Below are positions 43,286-53,700 of a stretch of DNA of 64,000 nt, one piece after another (positions within the stretch are counted from its first letter, which is position 1; every line of letters begins with the position of its first letter). The notes under the pieces were generated by a model, which ran no database searches, was not told the origin of the DNA, and was given only the letters and a program-made list of their open reading frames with translations. A program made the translations under genes and the position numbers. This stretch comes from CAWFGW01 sp963849955 (GTDB lineage: Bacteria > Bacteroidota > Bacteroidia > Cytophagales > JAAEPT01), in the NCBI GenBank assembly GCA_963849955.1, contig CAWKJU010000015.1:3503-67502 (forward strand), given 5' to 3'.

Positions 43286-44977
43286 TTACTTTTTCACAAA
43301 AGAAGACACATAACTTTGGTTTTCCAGTTCGATTTTCAAAAAATACATCCCTGATTTTATAGCATCAACATGTATGCTTTTCGTATTCTTGACTGTGGAT
43401 ATTATTCTGCCCGACACATCCAAAACAGTTAAAGCGACAACATTATCTACATTTTGTACCGTTAGTAAATCAGTAGTTGGATTAGGAAACACACTAAAAT
43501 TAACTTTTTCATTTCCGTTATTAACACCCAATTTCAATGCTTCTTGATTGATTTTGTAAATGAATATATCTCCATTATCATCAGCTGAATATTTTGTAAC
43601 AGTGGATTCCTCCAAGTGAAAATCTACTTTTCCCGAAAAATCGCCCACAGCAAAAACGTTATCATCCTTATCAACACGAATAGCATGTGCATGATTGTCT
43701 ATAGAAGCTACTCCTCCCCCTAAATTTTTAACCCAGGCAAAATTACCATTTGAAAATATCTTTAACACAAACACATCTTCTTTTCCTGTAGATGTGAGCA
43801 GGTGTTTACGTTCACTCACATCAAAGTCTACAGTACCTTCAAAACTACCTCCGACATAAATATTATTTTCTAAGTCAAACGACAAAGGTTTACCGTGACT
43901 CTCATACATGTTTCCTGCTACTTGATATGACCATTGCAAAACCCCGTTTGCATCTAACTTTAAAACAATCGCTCGCTTATCAAGTGAGCGTGTTAAAGGA
44001 CTAAAAACGGAGTCGCCAAGTTTTGCTGTTCCTTCAATATTTGCATAAACGATCACACTACCTTCATGGTCAACGACTACTGAACTTGTAAAGTCTTGTA
44101 AATCACCACCAAGTTGTTTTGCCCATAAAAATGTTCCTGTTTTCGAATATTTCGCAATAAATACATCACTAGATCCACGTGTAGACAATTCATCTTCAAG
44201 CGTATTATCACCATAAAAATCAAGTGTGCCTGTAAAGTTACCAACCACATACACATCTTCATTTTGATCAATAGCGATGGATGTACCCAACACGGTTTGA
44301 ACACTTCCAATCTGTTTTGCCCATAATAAATCACCATTAGAATCTAATTTCGTAACAAAAGCATCTCGATTTCCACCTTTAGTTCTCAGTAGGAATTTAT
44401 CTAAGCCAGGGTTAAAGTCTGTTTGACCTATAAAGAATCCTGTGGTATATACTTTTCCAGTATTAGTTACTGCCAAATCATTTACCCTTATAGGAGAACC
44501 ACTTATAAACTGTTTAGCCCATGCAACCTCTCCATCTTTTGTCAGCTTTAAAACATAAGAATCATTATTTCCTACAAAAGAAAGTGACTGTTTATCTTCT
44601 TTTAAACCAAAATCAACTTGCTTGTTAAATTCACCTGAAGAATACACATTGCCTTCATCATCAACTTCTAATCCATTAATTCCACCTATTCCTGTGCTTT
44701 TTAATTGTTTTATCCATACAAATTGACCGTCTTTATCATATTTAACAATATATGCATCTGTGAGATCAGTTATGACCATTGAATTTGGGTTTCCTTTTTC
44801 AAATTCAAAAGAGCCTTCTACATATCCCGAAGTATATGAATTTCCATTTTCATCAACTGTAATATTAAAAGCACGATCGTTACCATTCGACCCCACAAAA
44901 TTTACCCAGCCAATTTTTTGGGCAAATAAAAAGTGTGAAAGAAGTGTAAGTATTAAGCTAATAGCGTAGTTTTTCAT
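43286..44977 (-). CDS. T9SS type A sorting protein with SBBP-type beta-propeller repeats
   Basis: A 563 aa protein with a signal peptide (ISLILTLLSHFLFAQ). Six or seven repeats follow, of the form DxxGNVYxxGxFxGxxDF ... SxGxxDxFVxKLDxxGxxxWAKQ(L/F), as in SBBP propellers. The last ~75 residues are a type A sorting domain (FSVFPNPTTDLLTVQ ... SGMYFLKIELENQ). Likely a surface or secreted propeller protein; the ligand is unknown. Confidence 0.88.
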   Translation of the reverse strand: MKNYAISLILTLLSHFLFAQKIGWVNFVGSNGNDRAFNITVDENGNSYTSGYVEGSFEFEKGNPNSMVITDLTDAYIVKYDKDGQFVWIKQLKSTGIGGINGLEVDDEGNVYSSGEFNKQVDFGLKEDKQSLSFVGNNDSYVLKLTKDGEVAWAKQFISGSPIRVNDLAVTNTGKVYTTGFFIGQTDFNPGLDKFLLRTKGGNRDAFVTKLDSNGDLLWAKQIGSVQTVLGTSIAIDQNEDVYVVGNFTGTLDFYGDNTLEDELSTRGSSDVFIAKYSKTGTFLWAKQLGGDLQDFTSSVVVDHEGSVIVYANIEGTAKLGDSVFSPLTRSLDKRAIVLKLDANGVLQWSYQVAGNMYESHGKPLSFDLENNIYVGGSFEGTVDFDVSERKHLLTSTGKEDVFVLKIFSNGNFAWVKNLGGGVASIDNHAHAIRVDKDDNVFAVGDFSGKVDFHLEESTVTKYSADDNGDIFIYKINQEALKLGVNNGNEKVNFSVFPNPTTDLLTVQNVDNVVALTVLDVSGRIISTVKNTKSIHVDAIKSGMYFLKIELENQSYVSSFVKK

Positions 44978-45056
44978 TTTTTAAAAAGATTAAATGTTAA
45001 TGATTAATTTTATCCAAAAATTGTAAAAATCAATTTCCTAAACAAATTAATTAAGA

Positions 45057-45932
45057 TCAAATAACACCAACCACCATTCTATCTTTTCCTTGAAAATCTT
45101 TCAGAACTTCCACCTCAGAAAACCCTTGTTTCTGCATCACAGCTTTAGTTTCTTCACCAAATTGTTCGTTGATTTCAAAATATAACCGACCTCCCTTTTT
45201 TAATTGCTGTGCGGCCAGTTGAGTGATTCGTTCGTAAAAAATTAGTGCTTGTTCGTCTGCTACAAACAACGCCAGATGAGGATCATGGTCCAGCACGTTT
45301 TTATTCATCTTCACTTTCTCGCTTTCTAATACATAAGGTGGATTTGAGACGATAAGGTCATAGTTAATAGCTAATAGTGAAGAGTTAATAGCTAATACAT
45401 CTACTTGAATAAATCTTATGGCAACATCATTGACCCTAGCATTTTCCTTTGCAACTTCCAATGCTTTTTCACTCACATCTACCGCTACTACTTCGGCTGC
45501 TAACTGCTTCGCTAATGCAATGGCGATGCAACCCGAGCCTGTACAATAATCGATGATTTTTAAGTTTTTTTGTCCTTTGTACTGTTGAATGATTCGATCA
45601 ACAATTTCTTCTGTTTCCGGTCGGGGAATGAGTACATCAGGGGTCACTTTTATGCGTAGTCCATAAAACTCACACTCACCGATGATATGTTGAATCGGTT
45701 CATGAGCGAGCAGTCGATCAAGTGCGTTTTGCAGTGCTTTCTGATCATATTGACTCAACGCTTTTTCCATCACATAATCTGTTTTAGAAATTCCGTAGAG
45801 GTGGTTGGTGAGCATAAAACTTAAGTTTTCAGCTTCGGGATCATCATATATAGTTCTCAATTTTTCTTTTAAAAAAGAAATGAGGTCTTTTACAGTATTA
45901 AACACAGGTATAGTCACAACCCAAAGGTACAC
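45057..45932 (-). CDS. prmC: Peptide chain release factor N5-glutamine methyltransferase
   Basis: Methylates the GGQ glutamine of release factors. An N-terminal helical domain is followed by the Rossmann core with IIDYCTGSGCIAIALAK near residue 125 and the catalytic VSNPPYV near 193. The given start is GTG at 45932; GTG codons at 45917 and 45905 are equally possible, and no ATG lies near. It diverges from ribD, with one or two bases between the two starts. Confidence 0.92.
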   Translation of the reverse strand: MYLWVVTIPVFNTVKDLISFLKEKLRTIYDDPEAENLSFMLTNHLYGISKTDYVMEKALSQYDQKALQNALDRLLAHEPIQHIIGECEFYGLRIKVTPDVLIPRPETEEIVDRIIQQYKGQKNLKIIDYCTGSGCIAIALAKQLAAEVVAVDVSEKALEVAKENARVNDVAIRFIQVDVLAINSSLLAINYDLIVSNPPYVLESEKVKMNKNVLDHDPHLALFVADEQALIFYERITQLAAQQLKKGGRLYFEINEQFGEETKAVMQKQGFSEVEVLKDFQGKDRMVVGVI

Positions 45933-45933
45933 A

Positions 45934-46974
45934 ATGATACAGAATGATTCCTACTACATGCAACATGCTTTAGACCTTGCTAAGAAAGGTAGGGGGAAAG
46001 TAAACCCCAATCCGATGGTAGGTTGTGTAATTGTACATGATGGGGTGATCATCGGAGAGGGTTATCACGAAAAATATGGGGGGCCACATGCTGAAGTCAA
46101 TGCGGTAAATGCAGTACAGAATAAAGGATTAATTGAAAATTCGACCGTGTATGTGACGCTAGAACCATGTGCTCATTTTGGAAAAACTCCTCCTTGTGCT
46201 GATTTATTAGCTGCTGTAAAACCAACACGCGTTGTCATTTGCAATGATGACCCCAATCCGTTGGTAGCTGGTAAAGGCATTCAAAAATTGAAAGATGCGG
46301 GAATTGAAATAGAAACGGGTGTTTTAGAAAAAAAAGGCCGCGAACTCAACAAACGTTTTTTTACTTTTCAGGAGAAAAAAAGACCTTATATCATTCTCAA
46401 ATGGGCACAAACCGCTGATGGTTTTATCGCTCGAGAAAATTACGATTCCAAATGGATCAGCAATGAAGCTTCTCGCAAATTAGTACATCAATGGCGAGCT
46501 GAAGAAGCGGGAATAATGGTGGGCACCAACACGGCTTTGCACGATAATCCACAATTGAACGTGCGTCATGTTGAAGGAAATAACCCGACTCGGATAGTGT
46601 TAGATAAAACGCTGCGCATACCCACCGATTTTTGTTTGTTTGACCAATCGCAGCCGACCATCATTTATAATGCCTTAAAAACGTTGGCAGAAGAAAACAA
46701 CCAATTTGTACAATTAGATTTTACTCAAGACATTGTTCCTCAAGTATTGAGTGACTTATATGAGAAAAAAATTACCTCAGTAATTATTGAAGGTGGAAAG
46801 CAATTGTTAGACGCTTTTATCGCCCTGAACGTTTGGGATGAGGCGCGGGTATTTATAGCCAATAGTGTTTATTTTAAAGGTGGTATTGAAGCTCCAGTGG
46901 TGCACAGAACCTTGGTATCGAGGCAAACGATAGAAAATGACGACTTGCTGGTTTACATGAATCCACTTGGTTAA
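45934..46974 (+). CDS. ribD: Bifunctional riboflavin deaminase/reductase
   Basis: Second and third steps of riboflavin synthesis. At 346 aa it has both domains. The deaminase zinc site is HAEVNAV near residue 50 and PCAHFGKTPPCADLL near 75; the reductase domain starts near 145 with RPYIILKWAQTADGFIA. The ATG at 45934 (IQNDSYYMQHAL) is preferred; a longer frame overlaps prmC. Other rib genes are not in the window. Confidence 0.93.
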   Translation: MIQNDSYYMQHALDLAKKGRGKVNPNPMVGCVIVHDGVIIGEGYHEKYGGPHAEVNAVNAVQNKGLIENSTVYVTLEPCAHFGKTPPCADLLAAVKPTRVVICNDDPNPLVAGKGIQKLKDAGIEIETGVLEKKGRELNKRFFTFQEKKRPYIILKWAQTADGFIARENYDSKWISNEASRKLVHQWRAEEAGIMVGTNTALHDNPQLNVRHVEGNNPTRIVLDKTLRIPTDFCLFDQSQPTIIYNALKTLAEENNQFVQLDFTQDIVPQVLSDLYEKKITSVIIEGGKQLLDAFIALNVWDEARVFIANSVYFKGGIEAPVVHRTLVSRQTIENDDLLVYMNPLG

Positions 46975-47224
46975 AAATTTAAGTGATTGCTCGGTTCATA
47001 AAACGAATATACCTTAAAACAAATAGTTGGGAGCGATAGATTGTTGGTTTACAAACTTTAACATTACAACTCAAAACACGACCGTTTTTTAAAAACAAAA
47101 ATTTTATAATAAATTGCTTCGGTACGAGAAAACACCTCTTTTTTATAACAATGGACAAATGAGGTGATTAATTTTTACAATAACAACAAGCTAGATATAC
47201 AAAAAACCTAACACCAGTAGCATA

Positions 47225-49144
47225 ATGAAACTTTTACACTTGGCAACCACTTTTCTGGTGGTAATATTTTCAACTTATTATCTGCAAGCTCAAATTTATG
47301 TGGATCTAGATGCTACCACAGGACACAACGATGGTAGTTCTTGGTCAAATGCCTACATCGATATGCAAACCGCATTAGACTCAGCAACTAGCAAAGATAC
47401 TATTTGGGTAGCAGAAGGCACCTACTTACCAACACAACTTGTTGATGGAGCTCCTGCTGCTGACAATAGAAACAAATCTTTTCATGCTACTGGAAAAAAT
47501 ATAGCTATATATGGTGGCTTTTCAGGTACAGAAACTACGCTTGACCAACGTGACTGGCAAAATCACACCACTCTTTTTAGTGGTGATTTGGGAGAGGTTA
47601 ATAACAGTACAGACAATGCCTACCATGTGTTTGCATTTACTGAAATTGCCGAATGTTCGTTTGATGGTGTCACTGTAAGTTGGGGTAATAATAATAAGAC
47701 TAATGATGATGATGGTTATGGAGCTGGAATTTATGTTTTTTCTTTTAAGTCCTCTATTATTGTAAAAGTAAGCAATAGTACTATCTCAAATAATTCAGCT
47801 AAAAGAGGAGCTGGAATTCATTCTCGCTCTTCATTCTATTCAACAACATTAGTATCAATAATAAACAGTACTGTTTCTAATAATTATGCAACCGTTCATG
47901 GAGGAGGCATTTATTCTATTTCTGACTCATCTATCATAGAAGTTATTAATAGTACCATCTCTAATAATTATGCCGCAGAATATGGAGGAGGTATTTTTTG
48001 TAGTTGTTCAGCTTTTTCCTCAATTGTAAAAGTGACCAACAGTACCATTACTAATAATTCAGCTCGCTTCGGGGGAGGTATTTTATCCAACTCCCTTTAT
48101 ATAAGTGCCGAAATATCATTAATAAACAGTACGATTATTGATAATACAGCAGAGTCCGGTGGAAGCGTTTATATACGTACATCTCCAGAATCTATACCAT
48201 ATATATCCATAAAAAACAGTATTATTTGGACAATAAAGGAGACGCGTTCAAATATTTATCTTTCTGATAATTTAGCAGCTTTCAATTCTAGTGGTTACAA
48301 TATTTTTAGTGACGAACCCTTAAGCACTATCGCTTCCGATAAAATTAATGTATCTAGAGAAGATTTAAACTTAGATACACTAGCAAACAACGGGGGTTAC
48401 ACAAAAACTAAGCGCCCAAAACCTGGAAGTATTGCTATAAATTCAGGAAACCCAACAGATTTGTCTGACGCTCAAAACAGTGCTATAATAGGCAGAAGAG
48501 ATATTGGAGCTGCTGAAAGTGGCGTATTTCAATCAGATACAATGACTATTTGTGATAGTTTATTGTGGCGTGATGGGGTCACATATAGACATGATACTAC
48601 GGCAATACATGTGGTTAGCAACTCCGATTTAAGCGTGTATGATTCGGTCTATACCTTACACCTTACCATCCCCGTTACCGATCAAACGGTTGACAAGACT
48701 GCGCTACCCACTTTAACAGCCAACCAATCAAACGCTTCTTATCAATGGTTAAAATGTCCTGAAATGACGCCTATTAGCAACGACACCAATCAATCGTTTG
48801 TTGCCAAATCCAATGGCGATTATGCGGTACTTATCTTTCATGAAGGTTGTGTGGACACTTCTACGTGTTACAGCATCTCAACGATAAATCCGTGTGGAAG
48901 TAGTTTTAGTAAAGACTTTCTGATTTACCCCAACCCTACTAACGGTCTGTTTTCTATTGATTTAGGTTGTAATTATACACCCACCACCATTACCATCACC
49001 GATATTAACGGCAGGGTTATCCACTCTAATACCTACAACGAAAGCCAAGTGGTTACCTTAATGTTAGAAGCCTCACCAGGTGTGTATGTACTTGTCGCTG
49101 ATTCAGGAGTTAAAAAAACAACGGTTCGCTTAATAAAAGAGTAA
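47225..49144 (+). CDS. Secreted parallel beta-helix protein, T9SS type A
   Basis: A 639 aa protein. After a signal peptide comes DATTGHNDGSSWSNAYIDMQTALDSA, typical of right-handed beta-helix proteins of the choice-of-anchor Q type. Five imperfect coils of ~32-40 residues follow, each with an N-STI-x-NN-x-A-x-x-GGGI unit (INSTVSNNYATVHGGGIYS, INSTISNNYAAEYGGGIF and so on). After that, a short Ig-like segment (TICDSLLWRDGVTY ... FVAKSNGDYAVLI), then a type A sorting domain (LIYPNPTNGLFSI ... TTVRLIKE). A role in adhesion or polysaccharide binding is inference. Confidence 0.85.
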   Translation: MKLLHLATTFLVVIFSTYYLQAQIYVDLDATTGHNDGSSWSNAYIDMQTALDSATSKDTIWVAEGTYLPTQLVDGAPAADNRNKSFHATGKNIAIYGGFSGTETTLDQRDWQNHTTLFSGDLGEVNNSTDNAYHVFAFTEIAECSFDGVTVSWGNNNKTNDDDGYGAGIYVFSFKSSIIVKVSNSTISNNSAKRGAGIHSRSSFYSTTLVSIINSTVSNNYATVHGGGIYSISDSSIIEVINSTISNNYAAEYGGGIFCSCSAFSSIVKVTNSTITNNSARFGGGILSNSLYISAEISLINSTIIDNTAESGGSVYIRTSPESIPYISIKNSIIWTIKETRSNIYLSDNLAAFNSSGYNIFSDEPLSTIASDKINVSREDLNLDTLANNGGYTKTKRPKPGSIAINSGNPTDLSDAQNSAIIGRRDIGAAESGVFQSDTMTICDSLLWRDGVTYRHDTTAIHVVSNSDLSVYDSVYTLHLTIPVTDQTVDKTALPTLTANQSNASYQWLKCPEMTPISNDTNQSFVAKSNGDYAVLIFHEGCVDTSTCYSISTINPCGSSFSKDFLIYPNPTNGLFSIDLGCNYTPTTITITDINGRVIHSNTYNESQVVTLMLEASPGVYVLVADSGVKKTTVRLIKE

Positions 49145-49427
49145 ATAGGTCTTCCAATTCTTGACAGACCATTCGATTCCTACCACTCATACACACTATA
49201 GATGGTCTGACCCTAAAACCACTGCCAACAATCTAACCCTTTCAATATCCCTTCTTACCTTTTGCTCTTTCCATTAAAAGTGAGAAATCATAATTTGTGT
49301 AAGGCACAAAATCATCGTACAAAGAAGTTGATTTTGCTTGTCCTTTTGTTGAGAGCTTGCGTTCGGTTATGTGAATAGCTGATTTATAGGTTCGGGAAAG
49401 ATTTTCGTTAAAAGCACCCACCCCTTG

Positions 49428-49550
49428 CCCCTCCGAGGAGGAGAGTATTTTCTAGAGTTATTTCGATTGGGGTGATGATTGGGTGTTTTAATTTACAGAT
49501 TAAATCTCGATCCCTTTTCCACTCTCTAGTTCGGAGACACTCGCCTCTTA
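49428..49550 (+). repeat. MITE-like palindromic repeat, copy A
   Basis: Left end CCCCTCCGAGGAGG preceded by ACCCACCCCTTG. The core shares GTTATTTCG, GGGGTGATGATTG, TTAAATCTC and AGTTCGGAGACACTC with the other copies. The right palindrome is eroded (CGCCTCTTAG). Same orientation as copies B to E. Confidence 0.8.
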
Positions 49551-49624
49551 GTCATTGTAAATTTATTATAGGACTAACTCTGTAAACTTTTCTAGGACGA
49601 GTCACAAGACACCCCTCCCCCTAA

Positions 49625-49756
49625 CCCCTCCGAGGAGGGGAGTTATTCCTATAGTTATTTCGTTTCGGGTGATGATTGAGAGTTTCTGTTTGAGAACTAA
49701 ATCTCAATTCTTTTTTCCAATTCTCCAGTCCGAAGACACTCCCCTCCTCGGAGGGA
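49625..49756 (+). repeat. MITE-like palindromic repeat, copy B
   Basis: Bounded by CCCCTCCGAGGAGGGG on the left and CCCCTCCTCGGAGGG on the right, each a hairpin and each the reverse complement of the other. The core is like copy A. Its right palindrome is also the left boundary of copy C. Confidence 0.85.
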
Positions 49757-49871
49757 AATAGTTTCTATAGTTGTTTGGTTTAAAGTGGTGATAAGAGTTT
49801 TCTATTTAAAAGCTAAATCTCAATCTATTTCCCCACCCTCCTGTTCGGAGACACTCCCCTCCTCGGAGGGG
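49741..49871 (+). repeat. MITE-like palindromic repeat, copy C
   Basis: Shares its left palindrome with copy B and ends at CCCCTCCTCGGAGGGG followed by TTATGGGTGGGT, which mirrors the ACCCACCCC entry of the block. The core is somewhat diverged (GTTGTTTGGTTTAAAGTGG). Confidence 0.85.
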
Positions 49872-49954
49872 TTATGGGTGGGTAAATTCATTAACAAAAA
49901 GTTTGATTTCCCCCTCTTACCCACTTAATTTGAGCGTCACCCATTTTTTTAACT

Positions 49955-50332
49955 ATGTCACACAAACGAAAAATAATCCCTTACAATCCTAAATTAAAAG
50001 AACTTGCTCGGAAGCTACGGAGCAATATGACTACTTCCGAAATACTCCTCTGGCAAGAACTAAAGAAAAAACAGCTACTTGAACACGACTTTGATCGCCA
50101 ACGACCAATCGATAATTACATCGTGGATTTTTATTGTAAAGATTTAAAATTAGCTATTGAAATAGATGGGGAATCGCATAGCTACGAAGGAGCTTACGAG
50201 AGGGATAAAATAAGGCAAGAAAAATTAGAATCGCTAGGCGTACGATTTTTACGTTTTGATGACCTGGAGGTCAAAAAAAACTTGTTGGATGTGGTAAATA
50301 CAATTTATGATTGGATTAAAACGAATAGTTGA
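49955..50332 (+). CDS. DUF559 endonuclease-like protein (Vsr-like fold)
   Basis: A 125 aa protein of the DUF559 family, which belongs to the PD-(D/E)xK/Vsr-like nuclease group. Visible marks are RSNMTTSEILLWQELK (E29), RQRPIDNYIVDFYCKD (D58), LAIEIDGESH (E69, D71, H75) and a closing LGVRFLRFDDLEV. The putative catalytic acids are intact. It stands alone between two blocks of palindromic repeats of one family, with three copies before and two after. Its task is unknown; mobilisation or processing of the repeats is a hypothesis. Confidence 0.85.
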   Translation: MSHKRKIIPYNPKLKELARKLRSNMTTSEILLWQELKKKQLLEHDFDRQRPIDNYIVDFYCKDLKLAIEIDGESHSYEGAYERDKIRQEKLESLGVRFLRFDDLEVKKNLLDVVNTIYDWIKTNS

Positions 50333-50356
50333 AATTCAGTGTGGACCCATCCCTTG

Positions 50357-50488
50357 CCCCTCCGAGGAGGGGAAAGTTGCAACAATTATATCGTTGATTG
50401 ATGATGATTGGAGGTTTCTATTTACCGATTAAATCTCAATCCATATTTCCCACCCTCTAGTTCTACGAAATCCCTCTACTAGGACGGG
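50357..50488 (+). repeat. MITE-like palindromic repeat, copy D
   Basis: Left end CCCCTCCGAGGAGGGG is perfect, preceded by CCCATCCCTTG as in copy A. The core is diverged in its first 35 bp but keeps TTAAATCTCAATCC and TTTCCCACCCTCTAGTTC. The right palindrome is eroded (CCCTCTACTAGGACGGG) and shared with copy E. Confidence 0.8.
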
Positions 50489-50603
50489 ACAGTACCCTAT
50501 AGTTATTTCGTTTGGGGTGGTGATTGGAGATTTCTATTTGAAAACTAAACCTCAATCCTCTTCTCCTCCCTCCAGTTCGGAGACACTCCCCTCTTGGGAG
50601 GGG
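50472..50603 (+). repeat. MITE-like palindromic repeat, copy E
   Basis: The core is close to copy B (TATAGTTATTTCGTTT, GGTGATTGGAGATTTCTATT, AGTTCGGAGACACTCCCC). The right end CCCCTCTTGGGAGGGG is followed by TTAGGGGTGGGT, the mirror of the outer ACCCACCCC of block 1. Confidence 0.85.
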
Positions 50604-50754
50604 TTAGGGGTGGGTTCTTAAGGAGAATAGCGTTGTAGCGATGATTTGAAGTCCCTAGCCCCCTTAGAGACCCTACATCAAAAAAATATCTTATTCTTTT
50701 TATTACCTTTACCTCTTAAACTGAATACACTAACTGTATCATTAGTCAACTACT

Positions 50755-53700
50755 ATGAAAAAGTTTCTATTACTACCAGCGCTATTTTTAGTTATATCGT
50801 TTTCATTTTCTCAAACCATCCGCATCGTAAAGCTAGACACGGATGGGGACACTCCTGGTGAATTACGTTATGAAATCAACAATTCCGAGCCAGGTGACAT
50901 CATTATTATTGATGAAAAGGTTCAAAATATAGTTCTCGAAAAAGGGGAAATCGAAATTCCTCACGATTTACACATCACTGGTCAAGAAAAAGCTCCAACC
51001 ACTATTACTGGAAATGGAACCTCTCGTATTTTTAATTTCACTTATATGGAAGTGCCTTCACAAGAAGGAATTTTTGACGTAGTTTTAAATAAAACACATC
51101 CAGGATCATTAGTAGAACATTTAGTTTTAACAAATGGCGTTTCTGAAGATCCACAATTAGGTGGAGAAGGTGGTGCTATACGCCTAAACAACCGAAGCGC
51201 TTTCTTTCGAAAAGTCATTTTTCAAGACAACAAAGCCATAGGTGGTGGTGCTGTGAGTGCTTCTGGTGGTGAACTGATTTTTGAATATTGCACCTTCAAT
51301 AATAACACAGCTGAAAATGAGGAAGATAGCTATGGAGGAGCAATTTATTATATAAATCCAGAAGGTGGTCAAAGCTTCACTTTGCCCACCCTAACGCTAT
51401 TTGGTTCATCGCTATTGGTAAACCAAAGCATTAATGGTCCTGGTGGAGCTATCTATATTCAAGATGATGCAGGGACTTTTGAATATTATATAGAAAACTC
51501 AACTTTCTACATAAACAAAGGCGCTGGTGGTGGGGCATTAGCTATCTCCGATTACATTGGTAAGAGTAATGGATTTATTGATCAATGTACCTTTTCAGGG
51601 AATACTGATATGATAGAAGGTGGCGGTGCCATTCGTATCGAAAGCCAAGGAAATTTATCCATCAATCATTCAACCATTACAGAGAACACTTCGGCTTATG
51701 GTGGCGGTGGTATTTATACTGCATTCGGGAGGGTTTCTTTATATAGCACCATTGTATCAAATAACAAATTAGAAACAAACACAGATCTTACTGGTTCTGA
51801 GGATTTATATGCTGAGAACGAAGGAGCAATCACTTCTAGTGGTTATAATTTTTTAGGTACCAATAGCTTTAATTTTTTCGGAAACCCCAACCCTAATGAT
51901 ATACAAGGAGATGATCCACAACTAGAACCTTTAGCTGACAATGGTGGGCCAACACTTACACACCTGCCCTCAGAAAAGAGTCTAGTTATTGATGCGGGAG
52001 ACCCTGGTTTTATACCTGAAGGAGAGCAATACGATCAGCGGGGAGAACCGTTCGTTCGTTTTTTTGATGATAAAATAATTGATATTGGGGCAGTTGAGTG
52101 GCAGGTCAATTGTACACGACCAAATTTTGATGCTGGACCAGATTTAGAGGTTTGTGCCGATTCAGTGATTTTTAGACCTTCCAATACTCCAAGCGGCTGG
52201 GAAAGTACTTGGTCTATTGCTGGCAATTCTTACACCTACATTAAGGAATTGGCTGATGGAAGGATACAAGTTGGAAGTAACGACTTTATCCAAATCGGAC
52301 AGATTTCCGTTCCTCTTTCGTTGCCCTCATACGACTCTACTGTGGTAGTATGGGTTTTAAATTCGGGAGGGTGTCTTTTTACTGATTCTCTTGTTATCAA
52401 AAGAGATCAAGCTCCTTACGCTGATATTTTTTACCAAAATAGAGAAACATTTTGTGCTGACACTACTGGAAAACCTCATATATCGACATCAGGCAATAGC
52501 GATAGTCTGCGTTGGTCCGTGATTTCAGGTGTAGCCACCATTCTCAACCCCACTAGCGAATATGACAAACTAATTACAGGGATTGGTTCTGGTGATAGCG
52601 CTTCCATCGAAATAGCAGTCTACACTGGTGTTTGTCCAGCAGTTCGTGATACAATGACCCTCGTAAGGCAGGCAGAAATAACTCCTGAAATATCAATTGC
52701 TAACCTTTCAAGCTCGACATGTACTGACTCTACTCACACATTTCATGCAGATGTAAACATTAAAAATTTTAGTGAATTTGATGGCACCATTAATTGGCAT
52801 ATCAACGGCATTCGTCAAACCGATCAAAAGGATACGATAGCGACTTTCAGCAACCTATCTGATCAAGATACTATCGCTGCAATTTTTGAACAACATTATT
52901 CCTGTGCTTCAGTTAACGAGGTTACCTCAAATTCAATAATTCTCAACTTATATCCACAAGCCGTTGCGGGTACCATAGCAAGTAACAGTGGTAGCACATG
53001 TTTAAACGATACGATTCTCGTAGGGCTTAATGGTGCTAAAGGAGAAAATATTGAATGGTTTCAAAGCCTCAACGAAGGGACATATGCACCCATAACTTCT
53101 GGGTTAATCAACGACACAACTGTTCAAGTGGTTTTTGATGATCCAAGTATTAATGACATACGAGTTTATGCACAAGTATCCAATGCTTGCAATGAAACTA
53201 CAACTGAAATCTATAGCCTTTACTTAGAACCATCTCCAACTGCTGGAACGATAACCCCTTCCAGTTTGGTTGTTTGTGAAGGTGAAGAACTAAAATTAAA
53301 AACAACTAATTCAATTGCAGATGAATATATCTGGCAAGAAAGTATAGATACCTTAGTATGGACCACTATTCCCAATGCAACAGATGATTCATTATCGCTG
53401 ACGCCTACTACTAATACCTACTATCGATTTATTTCCAGAATAGTAGAGACTTCCTGTCCACGTGACACCTCAAATCATACTTTAATAACCGTCAGCACAC
53501 AACCCCATAAAGCTACGCTTTCCCCTGATATGACAATTTGTTCAGGCCAACTGATTAATTTAAAAGCTTCTGGGTCGTTGGATCAACTCGATTGGTTTGT
53601 AAGTACTGATGGCGGAGAAACTTTCACAAAAACTGTATTCCCTAATATGGTTGGAGACTCGATTGCTTCTCAAGTATTATTGGAAAACACGGACCCCACC

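Larger units (their letters stand above)
49145..49954. other. 810 bp region: gene-free stretch then repeat block
   Basis: 49145-49415 shows no gene and no recognised remnant. 49416-49880 is a block of three palindrome-bounded repeats (A, B, C). The rest is a short AT-rich leader to the DUF559 gene. Confidence 0.7.
50333..50754. other. 422 bp region holding repeat copies D and E
   Basis: The first 25 bp and the last ~140 bp show no feature beyond AT-rich leader sequence before the giant beta-helix gene; the middle is repeat block 2. No gene seen. Confidence 0.65.

Noticed and set aside
45805..45933. Longer N-terminus for RibD
   Set aside because: Lies antisense to prmC and precedes the conserved deaminase start.
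47130..47180. CACCTC/GAGGTG stem before the beta-helix gene
   Set aside because: Only 6 bp with a loop above 20 nt; no terminator or regulator features.
49416..50615. Regularly spaced palindromes as a possible CRISPR array
   Set aside because: The intervals between palindromes are ~100 bp and similar to each other, not unique spacers; there are no cas genes.
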